A stretch of 7,098 nucleotides of DNA from contig DOIU01000246.1 in assembly GCA_003511825.1 (NCBI GenBank), positions 1-7,098 of the forward strand, read 5' to 3'. Each line of letters begins with the position of its first letter. Position 1 is the first letter of the stretch. Source of the DNA: Gammaproteobacteria bacterium (GTDB lineage Bacteria; Pseudomonadota; Gammaproteobacteria; Granulosicoccales; Granulosicoccaceae). Below the pieces are notes generated by a model that saw only the letters and a list, made by a program, of their open reading frames with translations, did no database searches and was not told the DNA's origin. Below, one piece after another: positions 1 through 4,897 of the stretch. Position numbers and translations under genes: made by a program.

Positions 1-552
1 AAGTCAGGTGTCAGCCCCTTAGAAAACTCACCGATAGCAGATCCAACAAATGACGTGACTCAGGGTGAGTCTTTCAGCGTCTCTTCCGGTTTGCATCTCA
101 CAGAAGGTGTTGAGCTTGAAATTTCGGGCTATCCCTATCCCGGAGTTCATTTAGGCGTCGCCATCAATTTGATGGACAACGAGTTTAGGGAGAAAGACGA
201 CCCTAACTACGGCAAGTCCATTGATGGGTCTGTTGACGAGCAATACAGTGTGTTTGCGAACTATGAAATACAAGGCGGTTACTGGAAAGGTCTTAGCCTG
301 GGCGCTACCTTTTTAGACGTAGGCACGCGACATTTTATTAGCCCGGTTGACCAAAATCAGCTCTATCTGGCGGGGTATAACAGAGTGGACTTGAATATGG
401 GGTATAAAGGCTTTCCAGGGTGGGATATATCGTTGCTCGTCAGAAATGTCATGGATGAAAAGTATATTGAATCGGCTTCTTCCAATTACTTTCTTGGCAA
501 TTACTACGGTGCCCCCAGAGCGGCCTTACTGAAGGCAATGTTCAGCTTCTAA
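1..552 (+). CDS. TonB-dependent siderophore-type receptor, C-terminal part (5' end outside window)
   Basis: The frame is open from base 1 to a TAA at 550-552, giving 183 residues with no start inside the window. The fragment has the alternating, aromatic-rich strands of an outer-membrane beta-barrel. A GESFSVSSGLHLTEGVELEI stretch resembles the conserved 'SxGxELE' barrel strand of FhuA/FhuE/FpvA-like receptors. It is followed by a YW-K-GLSLG strand, a GYNRVDLNMGY strand, the family's 'VRNVMDEKYIES' segment (usually N-N-x-F-D-x-x-Y), and the YYGAPRAALLKAMFSF end. The last residue is phenylalanine, as expected for BAM-dependent barrel insertion. By family, such proteins take up ferric siderophores with TonB energy, but the ligand cannot be read from this part. 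G+C is near 50 % in the lines counted, lower than the genes that follow. The 3' end overlaps the convergent deacetylase gene by 4 bp, and no terminator hairpin is visible there. Confidence 0.9.
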   Translation, partial: KSGVSPLENSPIADPTNDVTQGESFSVSSGLHLTEGVELEISGYPYPGVHLGVAINLMDNEFREKDDPNYGKSIDGSVDEQYSVFANYEIQGGYWKGLSLGATFLDVGTRHFISPVDQNQLYLAGYNRVDLNMGYKGFPGWDISLLVRNVMDEKYIESASSNYFLGNYYGAPRAALLKAMFSF

Positions 553-1223
553 CGCAAGACCCGTACGGTTTTCAGCCCTTCGGCATAGCGTACGCCGACG
601 CTGTGTCCGCGCACGGTGGCGAGTGCTGTGATGCTCTCGATGGACCGGGGGTGCGGTGCTGCGCGCATCTCCTCGTGATACGCCGCCAGCGCTTTGCGCT
701 TGTGGGCAAAGGTCTCGCTGATGTCTACCAACGTATCGGGGATGAAGCCGGGGCCGAGGTGGTCGCCGGCCCACTCCGTCGCGCTCGGTACTTCAAAGCT
801 GTAGATCGCGCGCACCGGATGGCCCGCTTGCGGTCGGCAAGCGGTCAGTGTGGCTTGGAAGGTCCGCCGGTGGTCGATGTTGAGATCGTGGGCGTAATGC
901 GTGTAAACCACCGTCGGCTGGTGCGTGGCAATGACGGCTTCGACCGCTTGCACGAGTTGCAGTAGCGGCACGCTGTCGAGTTGGTTGTCGGGGAAGTTGT
1001 GCTGTTCAAACTGCTGAATACCCAGAATCTTGGCAGCGTCATCACGCGCGTGCTGGCGTCGCGTGATCTCTGCGTCGCGGTCGTCCCCGCGTGCGCCGAC
1101 GCCGTCGGTCATGAGCACGCAGGCCAGGCTATCGCCGGCGGCCGCGTGGCGGGCTAGGGTGCCGCCGACGCCCAGAGCCTCATCGTCAGCGTGAGCGGCG
1201 ACGATCAGTACCGACTCAGTCAT
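549..1223 (-). CDS. PIG-L/LmbE-family de-N-acetylase
   Basis: The protein has 224 residues, a normal length for the PIG-L/LmbE fold. It opens with a beta strand and the AHADDE motif (residues 10-15), the family's zinc site motif: His11 and Asp14 are expected zinc ligands and Asp13 the general base. The second half of the site is THYAHDLNIDH (108-118), with His118 the expected third ligand. The C-terminal part has the HPRS-IE-I-ALA-RG stretch followed by a conserved SVGVRYAEG segment, typical of the subgroup found in surface-glycan loci. Relatives remove an acetyl group from an amino sugar or amino-sugar conjugate in the cytoplasm; this substrate is unknown. The ATG at 1221-1223 lies inside the end of the synthase gene (8-bp overlap, 1216-1223), which suggests translational coupling as the last gene of a three-gene operon. 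From its neighbours I infer a role in making a modified nonulosonic acid or its precursor. Confidence 0.88.
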   Translation of the reverse strand: MTESVLIVAAHADDEALGVGGTLARHAAAGDSLACVLMTDGVGARGDDRDAEITRRQHARDDAAKILGIQQFEQHNFPDNQLDSVPLLQLVQAVEAVIATHQPTVVYTHYAHDLNIDHRRTFQATLTACRPQAGHPVRAIYSFEVPSATEWAGDHLGPGFIPDTLVDISETFAHKRKALAAYHEEMRAAPHPRSIESITALATVRGHSVGVRYAEGLKTVRVLR

Positions 1224-2421
1224 GCGGCAGCTCCGCTTGATCTTTGGTCTCTAGATTCAGCATATCCCATTGCAGCGGTTCTCCGGCTTGAATGTCGCGT
1301 GTGGCCGGCCTGCCGTCGATCAGATCCGTAAAGCGGATATGCAAGCCGCCACCCGGACGGATCGAGTCGAAGTTGCCGGTGTCTTTGGCTTCGGCGGCAA
1401 AGCGTAGCGGTTCTCCCGCCCGGATGGGCTTGACCGCCCAGAGTGAGGGTCGCACCGCGCGCGAGTGGATTTCTTTGGCGGTTGGCTCAAAACACACCTT
1501 GCCGTGGGTGCGCAGCGCGGCCTCGGCTTCGTCCGTGCTGTCGTAGGCGATGTGGCCGATCGCCTCGTAGGCGCGAATCATATCGACCATTTTCTTCAGC
1601 TCGGCCGGTTCGCGGCTGAACGGCCAGTCAAAGCCGCCGGCGTTGTTGGCGTTGAGCTGGCGTGCGTGGTCGCGGTCCATCAGCAGATGGACTTCGATGA
1701 TTTTGGCGCCGAATTTTACCGCCTCTAAGGGGGTTACGTGCGCCATGGGGCGGGTCTTGGTTTGGTCGTCGGCAAAGATGGTGTGATCCGATAAGCCAAC
1801 GGTGACGCCAAAAACTTCCTTGATCGCCTGCATGGTGCGCAGATTCACTTCGTCAAACGATGCCGGGTAGCCGCTGTTGCAGTGTGTGACCGCGATGTGC
1901 TCGCAGCCGACACGACGTAGCGTGTCGATGGATTCCTGCATCTCAAGAAAATCGGTCATCCCGTTGGAGATGATCACCGGCAGGCCCGTCTTGCCGACTT
2001 TTTCAATCAGCTTGATATCCACTGCCTCAAAGCTCGCGATCTTCATCACCGGCACCTGCATGTCCAGTAAGTGATCCACCGAGGTCTCGTCAAATGGGGT
2101 CGAGAATAAATGGATGCCGAGGCTGTTCGCGTAGTCGGCCAGGCCCTGGTGCCATTCCCACGGTGTCCACGCCTTTTGGTAGAGGCTGTAGAGGTCGATG
2201 TCTTCCCACATGGTGCCCTTGGGCTTGGTATCAAAATCCCGCGTCATGGTCTCGGCGCTGTAGGTCTGGATTTTGGCGGCATCCGCGCCGGCATCGGCCG
2301 CGGCTTTGATGATCCGCTTGGCTTCGTCGAAGTCGCCTTCGTGATTGCAGGAGACCTCCGCAATAATGTAGCAGGGGGCGTCTCCACCCACGGTGCAGTC
2401 GGCGATGGTAAAAGCTGTCAT
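1216..2421 (-). CDS. pseI: NeuB-family nonulosonic acid synthase, pseudaminic-acid-synthase (PseI) type
   Basis: The protein has 401 residues: an N-terminal TIM-barrel NeuB domain (about 10-290) and a C-terminal SAF/antifreeze-like domain (about 318-390). Landmarks are YIIAEVSCNHEGD (18-30), ADAAKIQTY (47-54), LYSLYQKAWTPWEWH (77-91, very characteristic of PseI rather than sialate NeuB), FSTPFD (106-111), KIASFE (127-132), SDHT (211-214) and EVHLLMDRD (243-251). His213 and His245 match the two metal-binding histidines known in NeuB. The SAF domain carries SIRPGGGLH (353-361). By family it condenses phosphoenolpyruvate with a six-carbon 2,4-diamino sugar to give a nine-carbon acid. Oddities: the barrel has extra residues after SDHT (about 215-230) and around 252-265, and the usual EKH is EVH. 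At about 400 residues it is longer than typical PseI (about 340-350). It overlaps the gene before it by ATGA (2418-2421) and the deacetylase by 8 bp. The exact sugar product is uncertain. Confidence 0.85.
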   Translation of the reverse strand: MTAFTIADCTVGGDAPCYIIAEVSCNHEGDFDEAKRIIKAAADAGADAAKIQTYSAETMTRDFDTKPKGTMWEDIDLYSLYQKAWTPWEWHQGLADYANSLGIHLFSTPFDETSVDHLLDMQVPVMKIASFEAVDIKLIEKVGKTGLPVIISNGMTDFLEMQESIDTLRRVGCEHIAVTHCNSGYPASFDEVNLRTMQAIKEVFGVTVGLSDHTIFADDQTKTRPMAHVTPLEAVKFGAKIIEVHLLMDRDHARQLNANNAGGFDWPFSREPAELKKMVDMIRAYEAIGHIAYDSTDEAEAALRTHGKVCFEPTAKEIHSRAVRPSLWAVKPIRAGEPLRFAAEAKDTGNFDSIRPGGGLHIRFTDLIDGRPATRDIQAGEPLQWDMLNLETKDQAELPHD

Positions 2422-3107
2422 TCGGGTTTCTCTTGGGTCAATCGGACGGTGGCCGTGATGTCACCGTTATCGTGTTGGGTGGCGTCGGTAAAGGACAAGG
2501 TCCATTCACCGTGCTGGATAAATGCATGTGGGTAGCCTTCCGCGTCCAGCATGCGGATGGTGTCATACACCTGGCTGCTGTCGGCGTCCTGCGGGATCTC
2601 GCTCATCGCCGTTGTGCGGCGTTTGAACACCGTAGGCTCGCCGCTTTGCGGTGTTGGTGTGGGTTGCGTCTCGACGATGTCGCGCATCATCGCGTAGCTC
2701 ATCTGCCCGGCGCGCGTCAGAATCTCTGTGGCACTGCCATCCAGCGATAAGGGTTGCTTGGCGTAGACCGGCCCGGCGTCGAGCGTCTCGACCATGCGCA
2801 AGGCGGTCAGCTGCGTATCAGTGTGCCCGCGCGCAATCAGGTTTTGCAGCGGCGAACCGCCACGGCCATAGGGCACGTCGGTCATATGGAAGCACACACA
2901 CGCGTAGTCACTGACAATCTCTTGCGGCACGATCCACGACCAGTGCGGAAAAAACACATAGCGGGGGTTGATGTCACGCACCTTCTCGAGGGTGAGTGAG
3001 TCTTTGTCACTGAACAGATGCCAATTGCCCGGCAGTGCCGGGGTTAAGGCATGAAATGCCTCGATGTTCCAGCTCTTTACCGTGCAGACGAGGTAGTTGT
3101 TGTCCAT
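2418..3107 (-). CDS. Formyltransferase-fold protein of surface-sugar loci (methionyl-tRNA formyltransferase-like)
   Basis: Read from the ATG at 3105-3107 it has 229 residues; an in-frame ATG at 3123-3125 would add six. I prefer the inner one because GAAG lies 6 nt before it, no Shine-Dalgarno precedes the outer one, and the protein then starts just before its first strand (YLVCTVKSWN). Residues 53-58 (FPHWSW), 73-89 (FHMTDVPYGRGGSPLQN) and 105-115 (MVETLDAGPVY) match the formyltransferase core: His74 is the expected catalytic His and Asp110 the catalytic Asp. The canonical Asn two residues before the His is Cys72 here. A C-terminal segment (RMLDAEGYPHAFI, 185-197) resembles the C-terminal domain of sugar formyltransferases. 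Relatives pass a formyl group from N10-formyl-tetrahydrofolate to an amine. The short length and neighbours point to a sugar rather than tRNA substrate. It is the first gene of the operon, joined to the synthase by an ATGA overlap. Confidence 0.75.
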   Translation of the reverse strand: MDNNYLVCTVKSWNIEAFHALTPALPGNWHLFSDKDSLTLEKVRDINPRYVFFPHWSWIVPQEIVSDYACVCFHMTDVPYGRGGSPLQNLIARGHTDTQLTALRMVETLDAGPVYAKQPLSLDGSATEILTRAGQMSYAMMRDIVETQPTPTPQSGEPTVFKRRTTAMSEIPQDADSSQVYDTIRMLDAEGYPHAFIQHGEWTLSFTDATQHDNGDITATVRLTQEKPE

Positions 3108-3234
3108 TGAGCGCTTCAATTCCATGGTTATCAGATGTTTTCACGGGGCTGTGCCTCATTAAGGGCACTGTGCTTCACACTGCGCTGAGTTCCACCGCAT
3201 CGCGATTATCAGGCGAGCGTGATGTGTCATCGTT

Positions 3235-3265
3235 TTGACCTGGTCAATAACATCCAAAAGATGTT
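3235..3265. repeat. Two adjacent small palindromes upstream of the minus-strand operon
   Basis: TTGACCTGGTCAA (3235-3247) is a perfect 13-bp palindrome with a one-base centre. AACATC (3249-3254) and GATGTT (3260-3265) form a second perfect inverted repeat with 6-bp arms around CAAAA. The first looks like a regulator half-site pair; the second could also be an RNA hairpin in the leader. The rest of 3126-3346 contains no gene that I can support. Confidence 0.45.
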
Positions 3266-3282
3266 CCACATTTCGCCCTGCA

Positions 3283-3310
3283 AGTATAGACGTCGGGTGA
3301 CCACCCACAA
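3283..3310 (-). promoter_or_regulatory. Candidate promoter for the formyltransferase/synthase/deacetylase operon
   Basis: Read on the minus strand, TTGTGG (3310-3305) stands 16 bp before TATACT (3288-3283). The -10 box matches the sigma-70 consensus at 5 of 6 positions, the -35 at only 3 of 6. The 12-bp palindrome GGGTGACCACCC (3295-3306) lies in the spacer and could be an operator. The long leader this implies (about 150 nt) is unusual. An alternative -10 (GATAAT, 3210-3205) has no well-spaced -35. This is a guess from matching only. Confidence 0.3.
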
Positions 3311-3346
3311 TGTCCGTATGTTTCCGAGAACGGTAGACCTCACGAT

Positions 3347-3411
3347 GGAGCCAACTCTGGCAATATGGGCCTCAGTTTGCATGGCAGTATGATATTGCTA
3401 TGGCAATATGA
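3347..3411. promoter_or_regulatory. Cluster of MarR-type operators upstream of marR
   Basis: Positions 3390-3411 form an imperfect 22-bp palindrome with arms TGATATTG and CAATATGA around CTATGG. It matches the operator before the cupin gene (4277-4298) at 19 of 22 positions. Just before it is a half-site with the same right arm, CATGGCAGTATGA (3380-3392), and a further half-site TGGCAATATGG (3358-3368). Placed in the same 22-bp register, these sites start at 3347, 3371 and 3390. The likely reading is autoregulation by the adjacent MarR protein. The cluster also lies between marR and the divergent sugar operon. Confidence 0.7.
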
Positions 3412-3450
3412 CGTGACGGGTGCATGGACGAAGATGTGCCTGCGGTCGCG

Positions 3451-3459
3451 TGCTATGAT
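3451..3459 (+). promoter_or_regulatory. Candidate extended -10 promoter of marR
   Basis: TGCTATGAT has the extended -10 TGn element followed by TATGAT (5 of 6 to TATAAT). There is no good -35 box at 16-18 bp, which extended -10 promoters tolerate. The start would fall near 3466, about 60 nt before the marR ATG, and the operator cluster lies 40 bp or more upstream of the box. Confidence 0.4.
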
Positions 3460-3527
3460 ACTGCGCTCGTCGCGGTTGATACCTCAATCTCAACCGGCCG
3501 CGATAGGGGTGCGAAGGATGGGAGTCA

Positions 3528-4067
3528 ATGTCGAATAAAAAAACGCAAAACGATCACCTGGATGCCGTCAGGCCCGGGCGCCAGCTGGACATGGACACCT
3601 CTGTGCTCACCCAAGTGCACTTTGTGGGTAACCGGATCAACGCGACCGGGTCTGCGGGTTACCGCAAGTGGTTCGGGATCGGGATTTCAGAGTTTCGTTT
3701 GCTGGTGGTGATCAGCAATGAACCTGGTTGTACCGGTGCGCGGATTAACGAGATCATGGGGCTGGATCTGGGCGCTATCAGCCGAACGTTACGCCGCATG
3801 GAGGCCAAGGAGCTGGTCTTAAGCCAACCTCATCCGCGCCATCCTTCCTATTATTGCTGGCATCTGACGCAGGCGGGGGCAGATCTTCACGACCGCATCT
3901 GCGAGATGACGGATGCGCGCGAGGCCGCGATTCTGGCCGGGTTCAGCAAGGCCGAAGTCTTCCAGTTGCTGTCGTATTTGCACCGCCTGTCTGAAAATAC
4001 GCGCAAACTCGAACAGATCGCCGCTGAGGGAATCGGGGAGGAGGATTCGCGCGACAGCGAATCTTGA
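3528..4067 (+). CDS. MarR-family transcriptional regulator
   Basis: The protein has 179 residues. An N-terminal helical region (about 20-60, including the conserved GISEFRLLVVI strand/helix) leads into a winged helix-turn-helix. The recognition region lies at about 70-92 (ARINEIMGLDLGAISRTLRRMEAKELV) and the wing at 97-114 (LSQPHPRHPSYYCWHLTQAG), followed by C-terminal dimerisation helices to about 165. The tail is acidic and serine-rich. The ATG at 3528 is preceded by AAGGA (3514-3518) with 9-nt spacing. MarR proteins bind short palindromes as dimers and often release DNA on binding small aromatic or oxidising ligands. Matching 22-bp palindromes lie upstream of this gene and in the promoter of the following cupin gene, so I infer that it represses itself and the cupin. 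No cysteine pair stands out, so the signal is unknown. Confidence 0.88.
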   Translation: MSNKKTQNDHLDAVRPGRQLDMDTSVLTQVHFVGNRINATGSAGYRKWFGIGISEFRLLVVISNEPGCTGARINEIMGLDLGAISRTLRRMEAKELVLSQPHPRHPSYYCWHLTQAGADLHDRICEMTDAREAAILAGFSKAEVFQLLSYLHRLSENTRKLEQIAAEGIGEEDSRDSES

Positions 4068-4075
4068 TTTCCTTC
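4044..4075 (+). terminator. Weak terminator-like hairpin at the end of marR
   Basis: GATTCGC (4044-4050) and GCGAATC (4057-4063) form a perfect 7-bp stem around GCGACA. It spans the last codons of marR and is followed by TTGATTTCCTT, which is only partly T-rich. A second perfect 6-bp hairpin, CGCCGT/ACGGCG (4137-4152), lies downstream without a T tract. Termination here is plausible but would be inefficient. Confidence 0.4.
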
Positions 4076-4276
4076 CACCCGCAACGCCACCTACTCACCG
4101 CTCTTCTTCGCAGCGCCTTTCGTGTTGCGCACCTGCCGCCGTTGTGACGGCGTGTCCCGCATTTTACCGTGATGTCTATTGATGTTGCTCCCCGGCGCGG
4201 GGATGCCGATTTCCACGAAGAATGTGCCCATGTTGGGGGGTGTGTTCAAGATGTGGTTGGACGAATAATCGCGGTT
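4068..4276. other. Non-coding spacer between marR and the cupin promoter
   Basis: No supported gene lies here. The stretch holds the 6-bp hairpin at 4137-4152, a CCCCG/CGGGG inverted repeat near 4190-4203 and some G-rich sequence near 4235. A 37-codon frame starting at 4172 has no ribosome binding site and no recognisable content. Confidence 0.5.
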
Positions 4277-4298
4277 TCATATTGACATGGCAATATGA
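4277..4298. promoter_or_regulatory. MarR-type operator in the cupin promoter (near-perfect 22-bp palindrome)
   Basis: Arms TCATATTG (4277-4284) and CAATATGA (4291-4298) are perfect reverse complements. The spacer ACATGG is itself palindromic at its CATG core, so only one base pair of the 22 breaks symmetry. The same sequence, with three changes, stands at 3390-3411 before marR. The repeat at two promoters flanking a MarR gene is strong evidence that it is that regulator's binding site. Confidence 0.78.
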
Positions 4299-4310
4299 TG
4301 CGATCAGAAT
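4282..4310 (+). promoter_or_regulatory. Promoter of the cupin gene, -35 inside the operator
   Basis: A consensus -35 TTGACA (4282-4287) stands exactly 17 bp before CAGAAT (4305-4310), which matches TATAAT at 4 of 6 positions. The start would be near 4317, leaving a leader of about 70 nt. The -35 box lies wholly inside the 22-bp palindrome, so a bound regulator should block RNA polymerase, which fits repression. Confidence 0.65.
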
Positions 4311-4337
4311 GCATCTCACAGCTGAGCGACGTTCCGC

Positions 4338-4356
4338 GTTGACTCGGCGAGTCAAC
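4338..4356. repeat. Perfect 19-bp palindrome in the cupin leader
   Basis: GTTGACTCGGCGAGTCAAC has 9-bp arms around a single central G. It is unrelated to the MarR palindrome. It lies about 20 bp after the predicted transcription start and 18 bp before the Shine-Dalgarno sequence. It could bind a second regulator (the size suits a TetR- or GntR-type dimer) or form an 8-bp hairpin with a GGC loop in the mRNA. No other copy was seen in the window. Confidence 0.6.
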
Positions 4357-4374
4357 AGACAGTGACGTGATGAG

Positions 4375-4380
4375 AGGAGG
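4375..4380 (+). promoter_or_regulatory. Strong ribosome binding site of the cupin gene
   Basis: AGGAGG is a full Shine-Dalgarno match 7 nt before the ATG at 4388. It selects this start over the in-frame ATGs at 4367 and 4370, which would place the Shine-Dalgarno inside the coding region. Confidence 0.8.
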
Positions 4381-4387
4381 AAACACC

Positions 4388-4825
4388 ATGGCAGAGAATG
4401 AGCAAGATTATGCGGATACGTTCCGCTCCGGCGAGTTAACCACGGAGAACTTCGACGGCTGGTCCGACGAAATCAAAGCAGAGTTTACAAGCAACGAGTT
4501 CAATGGCCGCATTGGCACCGATTTGGTGTTTGAAAATGACAGTGTTCGCGTGTGGCATATGACCTTAAAACCGGGCGAAAAGATGGCGGTGCACCGACAT
4601 GTGCTCACCTATTTCTGGACAGCCATCACGCCAGGGCGCTTTTTGCAACGCACTTACGATGGCACCACCTATGAGAGCGATTACGAGGCAGGTTTGACGC
4701 ATTTTTACGACGTCAAAGCCGGCGAGTTTGCCCTGCACAATCTCGAAAACGTCGGCGATACCACGATGGTTTTTTGTGCGGTTGAGCTGAAGAAAGAGAG
4801 CGAAAACCCACCGTTGCCGGTCTGA
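4388..4825 (+). CDS. Small cupin protein, BauB-like
   Basis: The protein has 145 residues with a single cupin barrel at about 45-135. Cupin motif 1 is G63-EKMAVH-R-H (His69, His71) followed by VLTYFWTAITPGR; the usual glutamate is replaced by an aromatic stretch. Motif 2 is AGEFALHNLEN (111-121) with His117 and Asn121. The phrase HVL-YFWTA-TPGR, the later AGEF-xH-LENxGDT and the C-terminal VEL region resemble proteins annotated as beta-alanine degradation protein BauB. The biochemical role of those is poorly defined. An N-terminal extension of about 40 residues is acidic and without clear features, and no signal peptide is seen, so it is probably cytoplasmic. The gene has its own TTGACA promoter overlapped by a MarR-type operator, a palindromic leader and a strong ribosome binding site. 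It therefore looks like the main regulated target of the neighbouring MarR protein. The natural substrate is unknown. Confidence 0.8.
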   Translation: MAENEQDYADTFRSGELTTENFDGWSDEIKAEFTSNEFNGRIGTDLVFENDSVRVWHMTLKPGEKMAVHRHVLTYFWTAITPGRFLQRTYDGTTYESDYEAGLTHFYDVKAGEFALHNLENVGDTTMVFCAVELKKESENPPLPV

Positions 4826-4851
4826 GTCCCTTCGTCGGATGAGGCGTTTTT

Positions 4852-4880
4852 GGGTCGTGGCACGACCGCGACCCGTTTTT
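4852..4880 (+). terminator. Rho-independent terminator-like hairpin after the cupin gene
   Basis: GGGTCG (4852-4857) can pair with CGACCC (4869-4874), followed by G and T5 (4876-4880). A competing, tighter hairpin uses GGTCGTG/CACGACC (4853-4867). The element lies 27 bp after the cupin stop and ends 17 bp before the amidase ATG, so it may attenuate transcription into the next gene. Confidence 0.5.
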
Positions 4881-4897
4881 CGCATCGGTATCTGATC

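Noticed and set aside
560..580. CCGTACGG followed by TTTT as a terminator for the receptor gene
   Set aside because: The palindrome has only 4-bp arms and no loop, so it cannot form a stable hairpin.
2110..2535. 141-codon plus-strand open frame across the synthase/formyltransferase junction
   Set aside because: It runs antisense to two clear genes that overlap by ATGA and shows no family features.
3358..3411. Repeated CAATATG motifs considered as a CRISPR or iteron array
   Set aside because: There are only two or three short, irregularly spaced palindromic sites, and the matching copy at a promoter fits operators instead.
3424..3711. Plus-strand frame starting at ATG 3424, overlapping marR in another frame
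   Set aside because: It runs into the marR coding region out of frame, and its translation (KRKTITWMPSGPG...) is a shifted reading of MarR sequence.
4172..4285. 37-codon frame between marR and the cupin
   Set aside because: There is no Shine-Dalgarno, it ends inside the operator, and nothing in it is recognisable.
4850..4897. TTG start extending the amidase by 16 residues
   Set aside because: The added residues come from the terminator-like hairpin, and the conserved first strand starts at the ATG at 4898.
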